DNA from: JBCDBH01 sp039184055
GTDB taxonomy: Bacteria; Acidobacteriota; Thermoanaerobaculia; Multivoradales; J023
Reading direction: 5' to 3'
NCBI GenBank assembly: GCA_039184055.1
Contig: JBCDBH010000247.1
Location: 1 to 8,947, forward strand
Length of the DNA stretch: 8,947 nucleotides
The position numbers and the translations under genes were made by a program. Below, one piece after another: positions 1 through 5,658 of the stretch (position 1 is its first letter; every line of letters starts with the position of its first letter). The notes beneath the pieces were generated by a model. It did no database searches. It had not been told where the DNA came from and saw only the letters and a program-made list of their open reading frames with translations.

Positions 1-597
1 ACCATGGGGCTCGAGCTCGCCGCCCAGCTCGATTGGACGCTACCCGACGTGATCGTTTATCCCACCGGCGGTGGCACGGGTCTGATCGGGATGTGGAAGG
101 CGTTCGCCGAGCTCGAAGCTCTGGGGTGGCTAAAGGACAGCAAACGCCCCCGTATGGTCGCCGTGCAATCCGATGGCTGTTGCCCGATCGTTCGAGCCTT
201 CGACGCGGGAGAACGCTTCGCGACACCATTCTCCGATCCATCAACCATCGCCGGAGGCCTGCGCGTCCCGGCCGCGGTGGGCGATTTCATGATCCTCGAC
301 GCGATTCGCGAAAGCGGCGGCACGGCGATCGCGGTCGGCGAACAGCGTCTCGAAGGCTGGATGCGACTCGCCGCCGCCACCGAGGGCATCGCGGTGGGCC
401 CCGAGGCCGCCGCCTGTGTCGGCGCCGCCGAGCTGTTGAAACGGGAGGGGTGGATCGAGCCGGACGAGAAAGTCGTGCTCTTCAACTGTGGCGGCGCGCT
501 CAAAGCACCTCACCTCCTCGCCGGCTCCGACGATCTACCTCGACTCCACCCAGGCGACGACGTCGATTGGGACGCGTTGTCGGGCGACACGCGGTAG
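1..597 (+). CDS. thrC: Threonine synthase, C-terminal part (5' end outside window)
   Basis: Threonine synthase is a cytosolic PLP enzyme that converts O-phospho-L-homoserine to L-threonine, the last step of threonine biosynthesis. The fragment begins in mid-protein: the frame is open from base 1 (Thr, then Met-Gly-Leu-Glu), and the ATG at 4 is an internal Met, not a start. Seen directly: the glycine-rich PLP-phosphate loop TGGGTGLIGMWKAF about 22 residues in, typical of fold-type II PLP enzymes and close to the plant/proteobacterial type of threonine synthase. Near the C-terminus is VVLFNCGGALK, matching the family's conserved late motif (usually FNTGSGLK or FNCASGLK). The PLP lysine and N-terminal domain must lie upstream. 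The stop at 595-597 is one base from the stop of the convergent VOC gene. Other fold-type II enzymes (cysteate synthase, diaminopropionate ammonia-lyase) are the alternatives, less likely given the loop and tail motifs. Confidence 0.8.
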   Translation, partial: TMGLELAAQLDWTLPDVIVYPTGGGTGLIGMWKAFAELEALGWLKDSKRPRMVAVQSDGCCPIVRAFDAGERFATPFSDPSTIAGGLRVPAAVGDFMILDAIRESGGTAIAVGEQRLEGWMRLAAATEGIAVGPEAAACVGAAELLKREGWIEPDEKVVLFNCGGALKAPHLLAGSDDLPRLHPGDDVDWDALSGDTR

Positions 598-598
598 C

Positions 599-1000
599 TC
601 AATCGTCGCGCGACTCGCAGCCCGTGTAGGTCGCCAGGTACCAGTTGTTTCCCACCGGGTCGACGACACCCGCGCTCCGTTCGCCGTACTCCTGATCGGC
701 GGGTACGTAGATCGAAGTCGCGCCGGCATCGAGCGCCCGCTGGTAGGTCGCGTCGGTGTCGTCGAGATAGACGTGTAGCGCCCCTGGACGAGGTGGCCAC
801 TCGGGTCGACCGTCGGACATCTCGATGACACAGCCGAGCACGCGCGCCGCGGCGTGCGCGACGGAGCCGTCGTCACGACGCGAGATCTCGAGCTCCTCGG
901 CATCGAAGACGGTCTTGACGAAGTCGAGCAAACGCTCCGCGCTCTCGACGGTGAGATAAGGCATGACGGCCGGGTAGCCCTTGGGAATGTGTGTGCTCAT
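599..1000 (-). CDS. PhnB-like VOC (glyoxalase/bleomycin-resistance fold) protein
   Basis: A 133-residue protein of the vicinal oxygen chelate superfamily, the usual size for single-module PhnB-like members. Seen: the N-terminal beta-strand PYLTV (residues 14-18), the AHA segment with His49, VIEMSD with Glu60, the HVYLDD strand followed by a helix (about 75-92), and the signature YGERSAGVVDPVGNNW (105-120), which is typical of the PhnB-like group. VOC proteins pack paired beta-alpha-beta-beta-beta modules around a metal or a ligand cavity; members include glyoxalases, dioxygenases and drug-binding proteins. The substrate cannot be told from sequence. No signal peptide, so cytosolic. The start is well supported: GAGGAG (minus strand, 1006-1011) lies 5 bases before the ATG. 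The gene is 102 bases downstream of the AraC-family gene on the same strand, which suggests control by that regulator or co-transcription. Its stop nearly abuts the threonine synthase stop. Confidence 0.85.
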   Translation of the reverse strand: MSTHIPKGYPAVMPYLTVESAERLLDFVKTVFDAEELEISRRDDGSVAHAAARVLGCVIEMSDGRPEWPPRPGALHVYLDDTDATYQRALDAGATSIYVPADQEYGERSAGVVDPVGNNWYLATYTGCESRDD

Positions 1001-1040
1001 GGGGTCTCCTCGTTTCGGTCACGGGCGATGTAGCGCGTGA

Positions 1041-1065
1041 CAGCGTCATGATGTCCAAAGTGGAC
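1041..1065 (-). promoter_or_regulatory. Possible regulatory sites upstream of the VOC gene
   Basis: Two elements lie in the 102-base gap between the AraC-family stop and the VOC start. At 1041-1052 the minus strand reads ATCATGACGCTG, which shares the core CATGACG (8 of 12 positions overall) with the repeated motif CCCATGACGTAG in front of the AraC-family gene. At 1053-1065 there is a perfect 5-bp inverted repeat, GTCCA-AAG-TGGAC. Both are 40-65 bases upstream of the VOC ATG, a plausible operator position. No convincing -35/-10 pair with normal spacing was found. A 7-base core match could be chance. Confidence 0.3.
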
Positions 1066-1102
1066 GACACCGTCTTGGATAAAATTTACTCTACGACGAC
1101 AT

Positions 1103-1939
1103 TTACTCCAGAACGACGTGGTTACGACTCGCCCGTCCGGCGTTCACATACGCCGATGGCGTCAGACCGGAGAAGGCCTGGAAATCACGGTTGAAATGGG
1201 CCTGGTCATAATAGCCACAATCGAGCGCCAAGGCGCTCAGATCGAGCTCCGAGCCCTCCTCGAGGCGTGACAGCGTTTGCTGAAAGCGGCTGATGCGTTG
1301 AAAACGCTTGGGAGTCGAGCCCACCCGGCGGCGAAAGAGCGCGATCAGCCGTCGCGCGCTCCAGCCCATCCGCCTGGCGACCTCGGCCACCGACACGGGA
1401 CCAGCGAGCGCACCGAGCGCATAGCGCACCGCTCGGCCATCTTCCGTGCAGCCATGCGTAATGTGATCGAGACGAGCGAGCAAGCTCGTCTCGAAGAGCC
1501 TCGATCGAGCTCGACCCGAGCCCGCGGCGAGTAATCGCTCACGCAGCTCCGACGCCGCCTGGCGTCCCCACAGATCTTCCAAACCGAGATGTTGATTGGC
1601 CAGCTCACCGATCGGTGCGCGGAAGAAAGGGAAAGCGCCCCCGGGCCGAAAATGCACTCCCATGATCGTTTCCTGTTGGGCCGTATCGATGACGAAATGA
1701 TCATCCTGGACACCACACACCGCCGGCCCGCGCACCGTCCGATACCGGCCCGGTTCGCCCTTGTCCCACACTCGTACCTGTTCCTCACGTAGATCGATCA
1801 CCATGGCGACCCGCGCCGACGGAAGCACGCGCTCTTTGTGGTGCGCGGGTCGATAGCCTTCGAGATACCAAAGCAGGTCGACGAAGTCGCCGAGTCGGCC
1901 GCGTGGGCGATAGGAGATGTAGGTGGGTACGGACGACAT
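1103..1939 (-). CDS. AraC-family transcriptional regulator with DUF6597-type N-terminus
   Basis: A 278-residue cytosolic DNA-binding regulator. The C-terminal AraC module has two helix-turn-helix units: VSVAEVARRMGWSARRLIALF (from residue 182) and DLSALALDCGYYDQAHFNRDFQAFSG (about 233-258), the latter with the classic GYYDQAHFNRDF segment and the following LTPSAY. The N-terminal part carries IMGVHFRPGGAFPFF and ELANQHLGLEDLWG (about 92-125), the pattern of the DUF6597-type N-terminal domain of many uncharacterised AraC regulators. The effector is unknown. A GTG at 1960 would add 7 residues, but the ATG at 1939 is preferred because GGAG (minus strand, 1949-1952) lies 9 bases before it and nothing suitable precedes the GTG. 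Three tandem 19-bp-spaced motifs lie 59-108 bases upstream and could be its own operators (inference). The VOC gene follows on the same strand and is the obvious candidate target. Confidence 0.9.
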   Translation of the reverse strand: MSSVPTYISYRPRGRLGDFVDLLWYLEGYRPAHHKERVLPSARVAMVIDLREEQVRVWDKGEPGRYRTVRGPAVCGVQDDHFVIDTAQQETIMGVHFRPGGAFPFFRAPIGELANQHLGLEDLWGRQAASELRERLLAAGSGRARSRLFETSLLARLDHITHGCTEDGRAVRYALGALAGPVSVAEVARRMGWSARRLIALFRRRVGSTPKRFQRISRFQQTLSRLEEGSELDLSALALDCGYYDQAHFNRDFQAFSGLTPSAYVNAGRASRNHVVLE

Positions 1940-1997
1940 GTTCGGCGACTCCGTGCACACTAAACGCGAGCCGGGCGCGCTCGATGCACGTGTGCGT

Positions 1998-2054
1998 CTA
2001 CGTCATGGGAGCACAGCTACGTCATGGGCGCCCGGCTGCATCATGGGAAAACCG
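1998..2054. repeat. Three tandem 19-bp units with a conserved 12-bp core upstream of the AraC-family gene
   Basis: Plus-strand cores are CTACGTCATGGG (1998-2009), CTACGTCATGGG (2017-2028) and CTGCATCATGGG (2036-2047). They start exactly 19 bases apart, separated by unrelated 7-base spacers (the third unit runs to 2054). In the sense of the AraC-family gene the core reads CCCATGAYRYAG. The conserved core with variable spacers and a near-two-helical-turn period points to protein-binding sites on one face of the DNA rather than random duplication. AraC-family proteins commonly bind direct repeats, so autoregulation is the simplest reading. Binding is inference; the repeat itself is seen directly. 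Confidence 0.7.
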
Positions 2055-2138
2055 CCGCCAGCTTCTCATTGCCAGGCATGCGCGCCAAGCGTTCGACAAG
2101 GGTCGATCGATAGAGGTCGAACCCAGGCGAGAGAACCG

Positions 2139-2169
2139 AGCGACGGTGGAGACCACCTCCACCGTCGCT
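2139..2169 (-). terminator. Strong hairpin after the FG-GAP gene, probable terminator
   Basis: A perfect 13-bp inverted repeat: AGCGACGGTGGAG (2139-2151), loop ACCAC, CTCCACCGTCGCT (2157-2169). It begins 7 bases past the FG-GAP stop codon on the minus strand. The sequence after the stem on that strand is CGGTTCTCTCG, T-enriched but not a true U-tract. Termination is therefore likely but unproven; a transcript-end-stabilising structure is the alternative. Confidence 0.65.
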
Positions 2170-2176
2170 ACCCATG

Positions 2177-4219
2177 TCAGCGGGCGTCGTACCAGGCGCG
2201 AATCGCGTTGACGAAGAAACGAAAACGCGCGTACGCGCCGATCCTACCCACGTCGTGGAGCTCGTCGAGCGCTTCACGCACACAGCGGAAGTACGCGTAT
2301 TTGTCGGGACTGTCGTAGCTACACGGAATCTCCGGCAGGGCGACACGACCATGGAAGTTGTAGAAGCGGTTCTTGACCCCTCCTGGCCACAGAATGTCGA
2401 CATGGGCACGGTAGCTGGCTCCCAGCCCGAACGTAGTGGTGAGACTGTGCTGGGAAGCATAGCTCGAACCCCCGACCACCGGACGTGAGGTCGCCATCGG
2501 CGCCTCGGGCCCTTGTGGGATGACGGTGATCACCGCACCGATGCCGCTCCGGTTGACCGACCCTTCGCTGGTCAGACCGGCGGTGCCGTAGGCATCGATC
2601 TGAATGGTGCGATGGTCGTTGCCGCCGTTGAGCTCGACCGACAGATCGCCGTTTTCGAACTCGATTCCGGAAAACATGAAGGTCCCTGGATCGGCCGCGG
2701 GTACGAAGGTCGGCACCCAGCCGGCATCGGGGAACACCATCGGCCCGGGGTTGTTGGGTACCGGCAGAAGCGGCGCCATCGCCGGTGTGTTGAAGCTCGA
2801 CACCGAGACGACGTCGTCGAAGCCGTTGCCGTCGAGATCACCGATCGCAGCTCCCTGGACATTGCGGAGCCGATGATCGACCGCGGGATCGAGCGCCGCG
2901 GTGTCACGCACGAACGTCGCCGAGCAGCCTTGATTCTGCAGAACCACGCCACCGTTCGACGCGTCGACGAAAGCGATCAGGTCCATGCCACCATGGTAAA
3001 TGACGTCGAGATCACCATCGGCGTCGTAGTCGAACACACCCGAGCCCCACCCAAAGGGCGTCGTACCGAGATCGCCGAGCGGCGGCGCGGTGTAGGTGCC
3101 GTCGGCATTGGCGAGATACCAACGCGACGGAAATACACCGACAGCCGAGTTGCCGTTGGTCTGGCTGTTGGCCGTGAAGTCGGAGAAGTTGGAAGCAAAG
3201 AAATCGAGCCGACCGTCACAATTCAGGTCGCCGAAATCGAGCGCCATCCACCCACCGGGCTGATTGAGCCCTTTGGCCACCGTGACATCGACGAAGTTAC
3301 CCGAGCCATCGTTCTCGAAGAGATGGAAGAAACCACGGTCGATTCCGTCGGGCGCATTGGACTGCGGCACCGAGCCCTGATCGTCGGCCATCAAGATATC
3401 GGCATCACCGTCGAGATCGAGATCGACCATGGCGATCGCCCAGGTGACACCCGGAAAACCGGCGAAAGGCGGCGGAAACCCATCGTTGTTTTGCATCCCG
3501 GAGGACACCGAGACATCCGCGAAGACACTGCCACCGAGGTTGCGAAAGAGCTGGTTCGGCTCATCCGCGACCCACGGCGCGAACAGACCGACCGGGGTCA
3601 GCCAATTCCATGAGTTGGCGATCACCACGTCGAGCAGGCCATCGTTGTCGATGTCACCAAACGAGCAGCTATTGCTGGTGTACTCACCGGCGCCGACTCC
3701 GGCGACGTCGGTGATGTCGACAAAGACCGCATTGCCCTGATTTTCGAGCAGGCGATTGGGCTCGGCGTTGCCGAGCACGTAGAGGTCCTCATCACCATCG
3801 TTGTCGATATCGCCAAAACAGACACCGGTCGAGTCTTGATCGACAACTCCGGCGCCACGTTGCGCGCCGACATCGAGAAAGGTCACGTCACCGGTCTCGA
3901 CTCGCTGGTTGAGAAAGAGGCTGTTCGCCGTGCCCGGACCGTTGGTCACGTACACGTCGAGATCACCGTCGCGATCGAAATCGGCCAACGCGACACCCGG
4001 CGCACCTCGCGATTTGAGCGGCGACACGGCGATGTCGTCGAACGTGAAAATCGGTTGTTGTTTGATGGCGTCGAGAATCGCCGACGATGGCGAAGCCGTG
4101 CGCTCGTAGTCGAGCCCGCTAGCCGGGTCGAGGGCAATGTCGGTAAAGGTCACGCCCCCATCGGCAACAACCGGTGCGGTGATCAGCACCAAGGCAAGCA
4201 CACACAATGCACCACGCAT
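2177..4219 (-). CDS. Secreted FG-GAP/VCBS repeat protein with ASPIC/UnbV-like C-terminus
   Basis: A 680-residue exported protein. Residues 1-19 form a signal peptide (MRGALCVLALVLITAPVVA, likely cleaved before Asp20). Seven FG-GAP/VCBS motifs of D-x-D-x-D/N-G-x-x-D type follow, a calcium-binding loop pattern: DFDRDGDLD (80-88), DIDNDGDED (137-145), DIDNDGLLD (189-197), DLDLDGDAD (266-274), DLNCDGRLD (331-339), DYDADGDLD (397-405) and DLDGNGFDD (461-469). Such repeats fold as blades of a beta-propeller. Residues about 535-622 resemble the ASPIC/UnbV domain of CRTAC1-like proteins, including GIGAVITV and FGLGASYRAHVDILWPGG. A 60-residue tail with two cysteines (633, 646) and a helix-like segment follows. 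No transmembrane anchor or sorting signal was recognised. The role is unknown; relatives are extracellular adhesion- or matrix-type proteins. The start is backed by AAGGGGG shortly before the ATG. It stands alone as a transcription unit. Confidence 0.88.
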   Translation of the reverse strand: MRGALCVLALVLITAPVVADGGVTFTDIALDPASGLDYERTASPSSAILDAIKQQPIFTFDDIAVSPLKSRGAPGVALADFDRDGDLDVYVTNGPGTANSLFLNQRVETGDVTFLDVGAQRGAGVVDQDSTGVCFGDIDNDGDEDLYVLGNAEPNRLLENQGNAVFVDITDVAGVGAGEYTSNSCSFGDIDNDGLLDVVIANSWNWLTPVGLFAPWVADEPNQLFRNLGGSVFADVSVSSGMQNNDGFPPPFAGFPGVTWAIAMVDLDLDGDADILMADDQGSVPQSNAPDGIDRGFFHLFENDGSGNFVDVTVAKGLNQPGGWMALDFGDLNCDGRLDFFASNFSDFTANSQTNGNSAVGVFPSRWYLANADGTYTAPPLGDLGTTPFGWGSGVFDYDADGDLDVIYHGGMDLIAFVDASNGGVVLQNQGCSATFVRDTAALDPAVDHRLRNVQGAAIGDLDGNGFDDVVSVSSFNTPAMAPLLPVPNNPGPMVFPDAGWVPTFVPAADPGTFMFSGIEFENGDLSVELNGGNDHRTIQIDAYGTAGLTSEGSVNRSGIGAVITVIPQGPEAPMATSRPVVGGSSYASQHSLTTTFGLGASYRAHVDILWPGGVKNRFYNFHGRVALPEIPCSYDSPDKYAYFRCVREALDELHDVGRIGAYARFRFFVNAIRAWYDAR

Positions 4220-4253
4220 GTCATCCCCCTTCTCTCATCGGGTAGGCATGTAC

Positions 4254-4274
4254 AAAAAGCCCAGTAGCTGGACT
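4254..4274 (-). promoter_or_regulatory. Terminator-like hairpin plus T-run in the FG-GAP leader
   Basis: On the minus strand the sequence is AGTCCAG (4274-4268), loop CTA, CTGGGCT (4264-4258), then T residues through 4254. The arms pair over 7 bp as RNA, with one G-U wobble, and the T-run follows at once. This is the layout of a weak intrinsic terminator, placed about 35 bases before the FG-GAP start codon. It could act as a leader attenuator, end an upstream minus-strand transcript, or be chance. The stem is short, so confidence is low. Confidence 0.3.
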
Positions 4275-4418
4275 ATGTCTCTGCACAAGGTTACCCAAAT
4301 AAAGCCGGCCATATCAAGAAATTGCCTTATGCACAGGCACACCAACCTGTTGATCTTGTCACCAGGATTCACCGGCTTCACCCAGACTCGTGTAGGTCTC
4401 GCACGTACGACCGTGTAA

Positions 4419-4435
4419 AATCGAAAATCTCGATT
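4419..4435. repeat. Short inverted repeat upstream of FIST gene (1)
   Basis: AATCGA (4419-4424), loop AAATC, TCGATT (4430-4435): a perfect 6-bp inverted repeat overlapping the -10-like TAAAAT at 4416-4421. If that hexamer is the promoter, the repeat would sit at the transcription start and could serve as a repressor operator. Function is inferred only. Confidence 0.35.
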
Positions 4436-4466
4436 CTCATCTCACTTTGCACATGTTTCCCTGAAC

Positions 4467-4485
4467 ATTCTGTTCGCTACAGAAT
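4467..4485. repeat. Short inverted repeat upstream of FIST gene (2)
   Basis: ATTCTGT (4467-4473), loop TCGCT, ACAGAAT (4479-4485): a perfect 7-bp inverted repeat centred about 40 bases before the FIST start codon. It could be a dimeric-regulator operator or a leader hairpin. No known regulator motif is recognised. Confidence 0.4.
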
Positions 4486-4500
4486 CACTGAACTCTCGCC

Positions 4501-4506
4501 GAGGTG
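4501..4506 (+). promoter_or_regulatory. Ribosome binding site that fixes the FIST start
   Basis: GAGGTG at 4501-4506 lies 9 bases before the ATG at 4516. An in-frame GTG at 4504 lies inside this motif and has no Shine-Dalgarno of its own, so the ATG at 4516 is the better start. Confidence 0.65.
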
Positions 4507-4515
4507 GGTGTCTCT

Positions 4516-5655
4516 ATGCATACAGAACAGTGGTGTTGGCACGCGCACGAAAGATGGGATCGCCCTCTTCCCGCGACCCCGGATCGAAACATCGATCTGC
4601 TGCTCATCTTCGGAACGACGGCCGCGCTCGACAACACCGAGCTGATCGCTTCGCTTCGGCGCAGCTTTCCCGAGGCGCTTCTTTTCGGCTGCTCGAGCGC
4701 CGGCGAAATTCACGACGTTCGCGTGTATGACCACACGCTGGTGGCCACGGCGGTGTCGTTCGAAACGACTCGAATCCATGGCGAAAAGGTCTCGCTCGCT
4801 GAAGGTCTTTCGAGCCGCCGCGCCGGGCAAGACCTGGCCCGAGCGCTCACAGCCGACGACCTGGCCCACGTACTGGTGCTCTCGGACGGGTTGAACGTCA
4901 ACGGTAGTGAGTTGATTGCCGGGCTCCTCGAGACGCTTCCCCAGGGCGTCTCCCTCTCCGGTGGACTGGCCAGTGACGCCGAGAACCTGGGACATACCCT
5001 CGTTCTCTTCGACGACACCACGGCGCGACGACATGTCGGTGCCGTGGGGTTGTACGGCGACCGGCTACGGGTCGGCAGTGGCTCCCTCGGAGGCTGGGAT
5101 CCTTTTGGACCGGAACGTAAGATCACGCGATCGGACGGCAACGTGCTTTACGAGCTCGACGGTCAACCAGCGCTCGATCTCTATAAGAAATACCTCGGAG
5201 AACGCGCCGCTGAGCTCCCGGAAAGCGCGCTTCTCTTCCCGCTCAGCCTGCACAACAAAGAAGGTGTTCGGGGCCTGGTGCGCACGGTCCTTGCGATCGA
5301 CGAAGAGGCCGGCTCACTCATTTTCGCCGGTGATGTTCCAGAAGGCGCACGCGCCAAGCTCATGAAGGCGAATTTCGAGCGCCTGATCGATGGCGCGATG
5401 GGTGCTGCCCGGATCAGCACGAGTACGAGCACGGAAACGACACCCGCCTTGGCGCTCTTGATCAGCTGTGTCGGCCGAAAGCTCGTGCTACAGCAACGAA
5501 TCGAGGAAGAAGTCGAAGCGGTTCGTGACGTGCTCGGCGAACGGCCGGCCTTGACCGGCTTTTATTCGCTCGGCGAGATCTCGCCCTTTACACCGGATGG
5601 GCGTTGCGAGCTTCACAACCAAACGATGACGGTCACGACATTTGCTGAAGCCTGA
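4516..5655 (+). CDS. FIST domain sensory protein (FIST_N + FIST_C)
   Basis: A 379-residue soluble protein made of the two FIST halves. The family is a ligand-sensing module found beside or fused to histidine kinases, chemoreceptors and cyclic-di-GMP enzymes, and proposed to bind small ligands such as amino acids. Seen in FIST_N (about 28-215): LLLIFGT, FGCSSAGEI (57-65), LVLSDGLNVNGSEL (120-133), LSGGLASD (147-154) and GAVGLYG (175-181). Seen in FIST_C (about 216-357): the helix YKKYLGERAAELPESALLFPL, ISCVGRK and the family-typical GFYSLGEISP (348-357), followed by the short CELHNQTMTV strand. A low-complexity Ser/Thr stretch lies at 301-310. There is no signal peptide or membrane segment, so it acts in the cytosol. 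The hybrid kinase gene starts 3 bases after its stop, so the two are almost certainly co-translated and probably work as sensor and transmitter. The ligand cannot be deduced. Confidence 0.92.
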   Translation: MHTEQWCWHAHERWDRPLPATPDRNIDLLLIFGTTAALDNTELIASLRRSFPEALLFGCSSAGEIHDVRVYDHTLVATAVSFETTRIHGEKVSLAEGLSSRRAGQDLARALTADDLAHVLVLSDGLNVNGSELIAGLLETLPQGVSLSGGLASDAENLGHTLVLFDDTTARRHVGAVGLYGDRLRVGSGSLGGWDPFGPERKITRSDGNVLYELDGQPALDLYKKYLGERAAELPESALLFPLSLHNKEGVRGLVRTVLAIDEEAGSLIFAGDVPEGARAKLMKANFERLIDGAMGAARISTSTSTETTPALALLISCVGRKLVLQQRIEEEVEAVRDVLGERPALTGFYSLGEISPFTPDGRCELHNQTMTVTTFAEA

Positions 5656-5658
5656 TTG

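Larger units (their letters stand above)
4220..4515. other. Divergent intergenic region between FG-GAP and FIST genes
   Basis: This stretch must hold the promoters for both flanking transcription units. It is visibly more AT-rich than the genes. No open frame with a ribosome site or recognisable product is present. It contains a terminator-like hairpin on the minus side (4254-4274) and two short inverted repeats on the FIST side (4419-4435, 4467-4485). The best plus-strand -10-like hexamer is TAAAAT at 4416-4421, without a good -35 at 16-18 bases. No classical sigma-70 pair could be assigned on either strand. Confidence 0.6.

Noticed and set aside
1084..1108. Direct repeat ATTTACTC (1084-1091 and 1101-1108) at the end of the AraC-family gene
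   Set aside because: Only 8 bp and partly inside the stop region. There is no third copy and no link to an element, so chance is adequate.
1955..1995. GCACAC/GTGTGC inverted repeat in the AraC-family leader
   Set aside because: The arms are 6 bp with a 29-base loop, too weak to support a riboswitch or hairpin claim.
1998..2047. The tandem motifs as a CRISPR array or plasmid iterons
   Set aside because: Units are 19 bp with 7-base spacers and only three copies, with no cas or replication gene nearby. Regulator sites fit better.
2513..3613. Long plus-strand open frame (366 codons) opposite the FG-GAP gene
   Set aside because: Its translation has no recognisable domain. It mirrors the Asp/Gly-rich repeats on the other strand, and high GC with repeated GAT/GAC codons keeps the antisense frame free of stops. 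The minus-strand gene has a signal peptide, seven motifs and a ribosome site.
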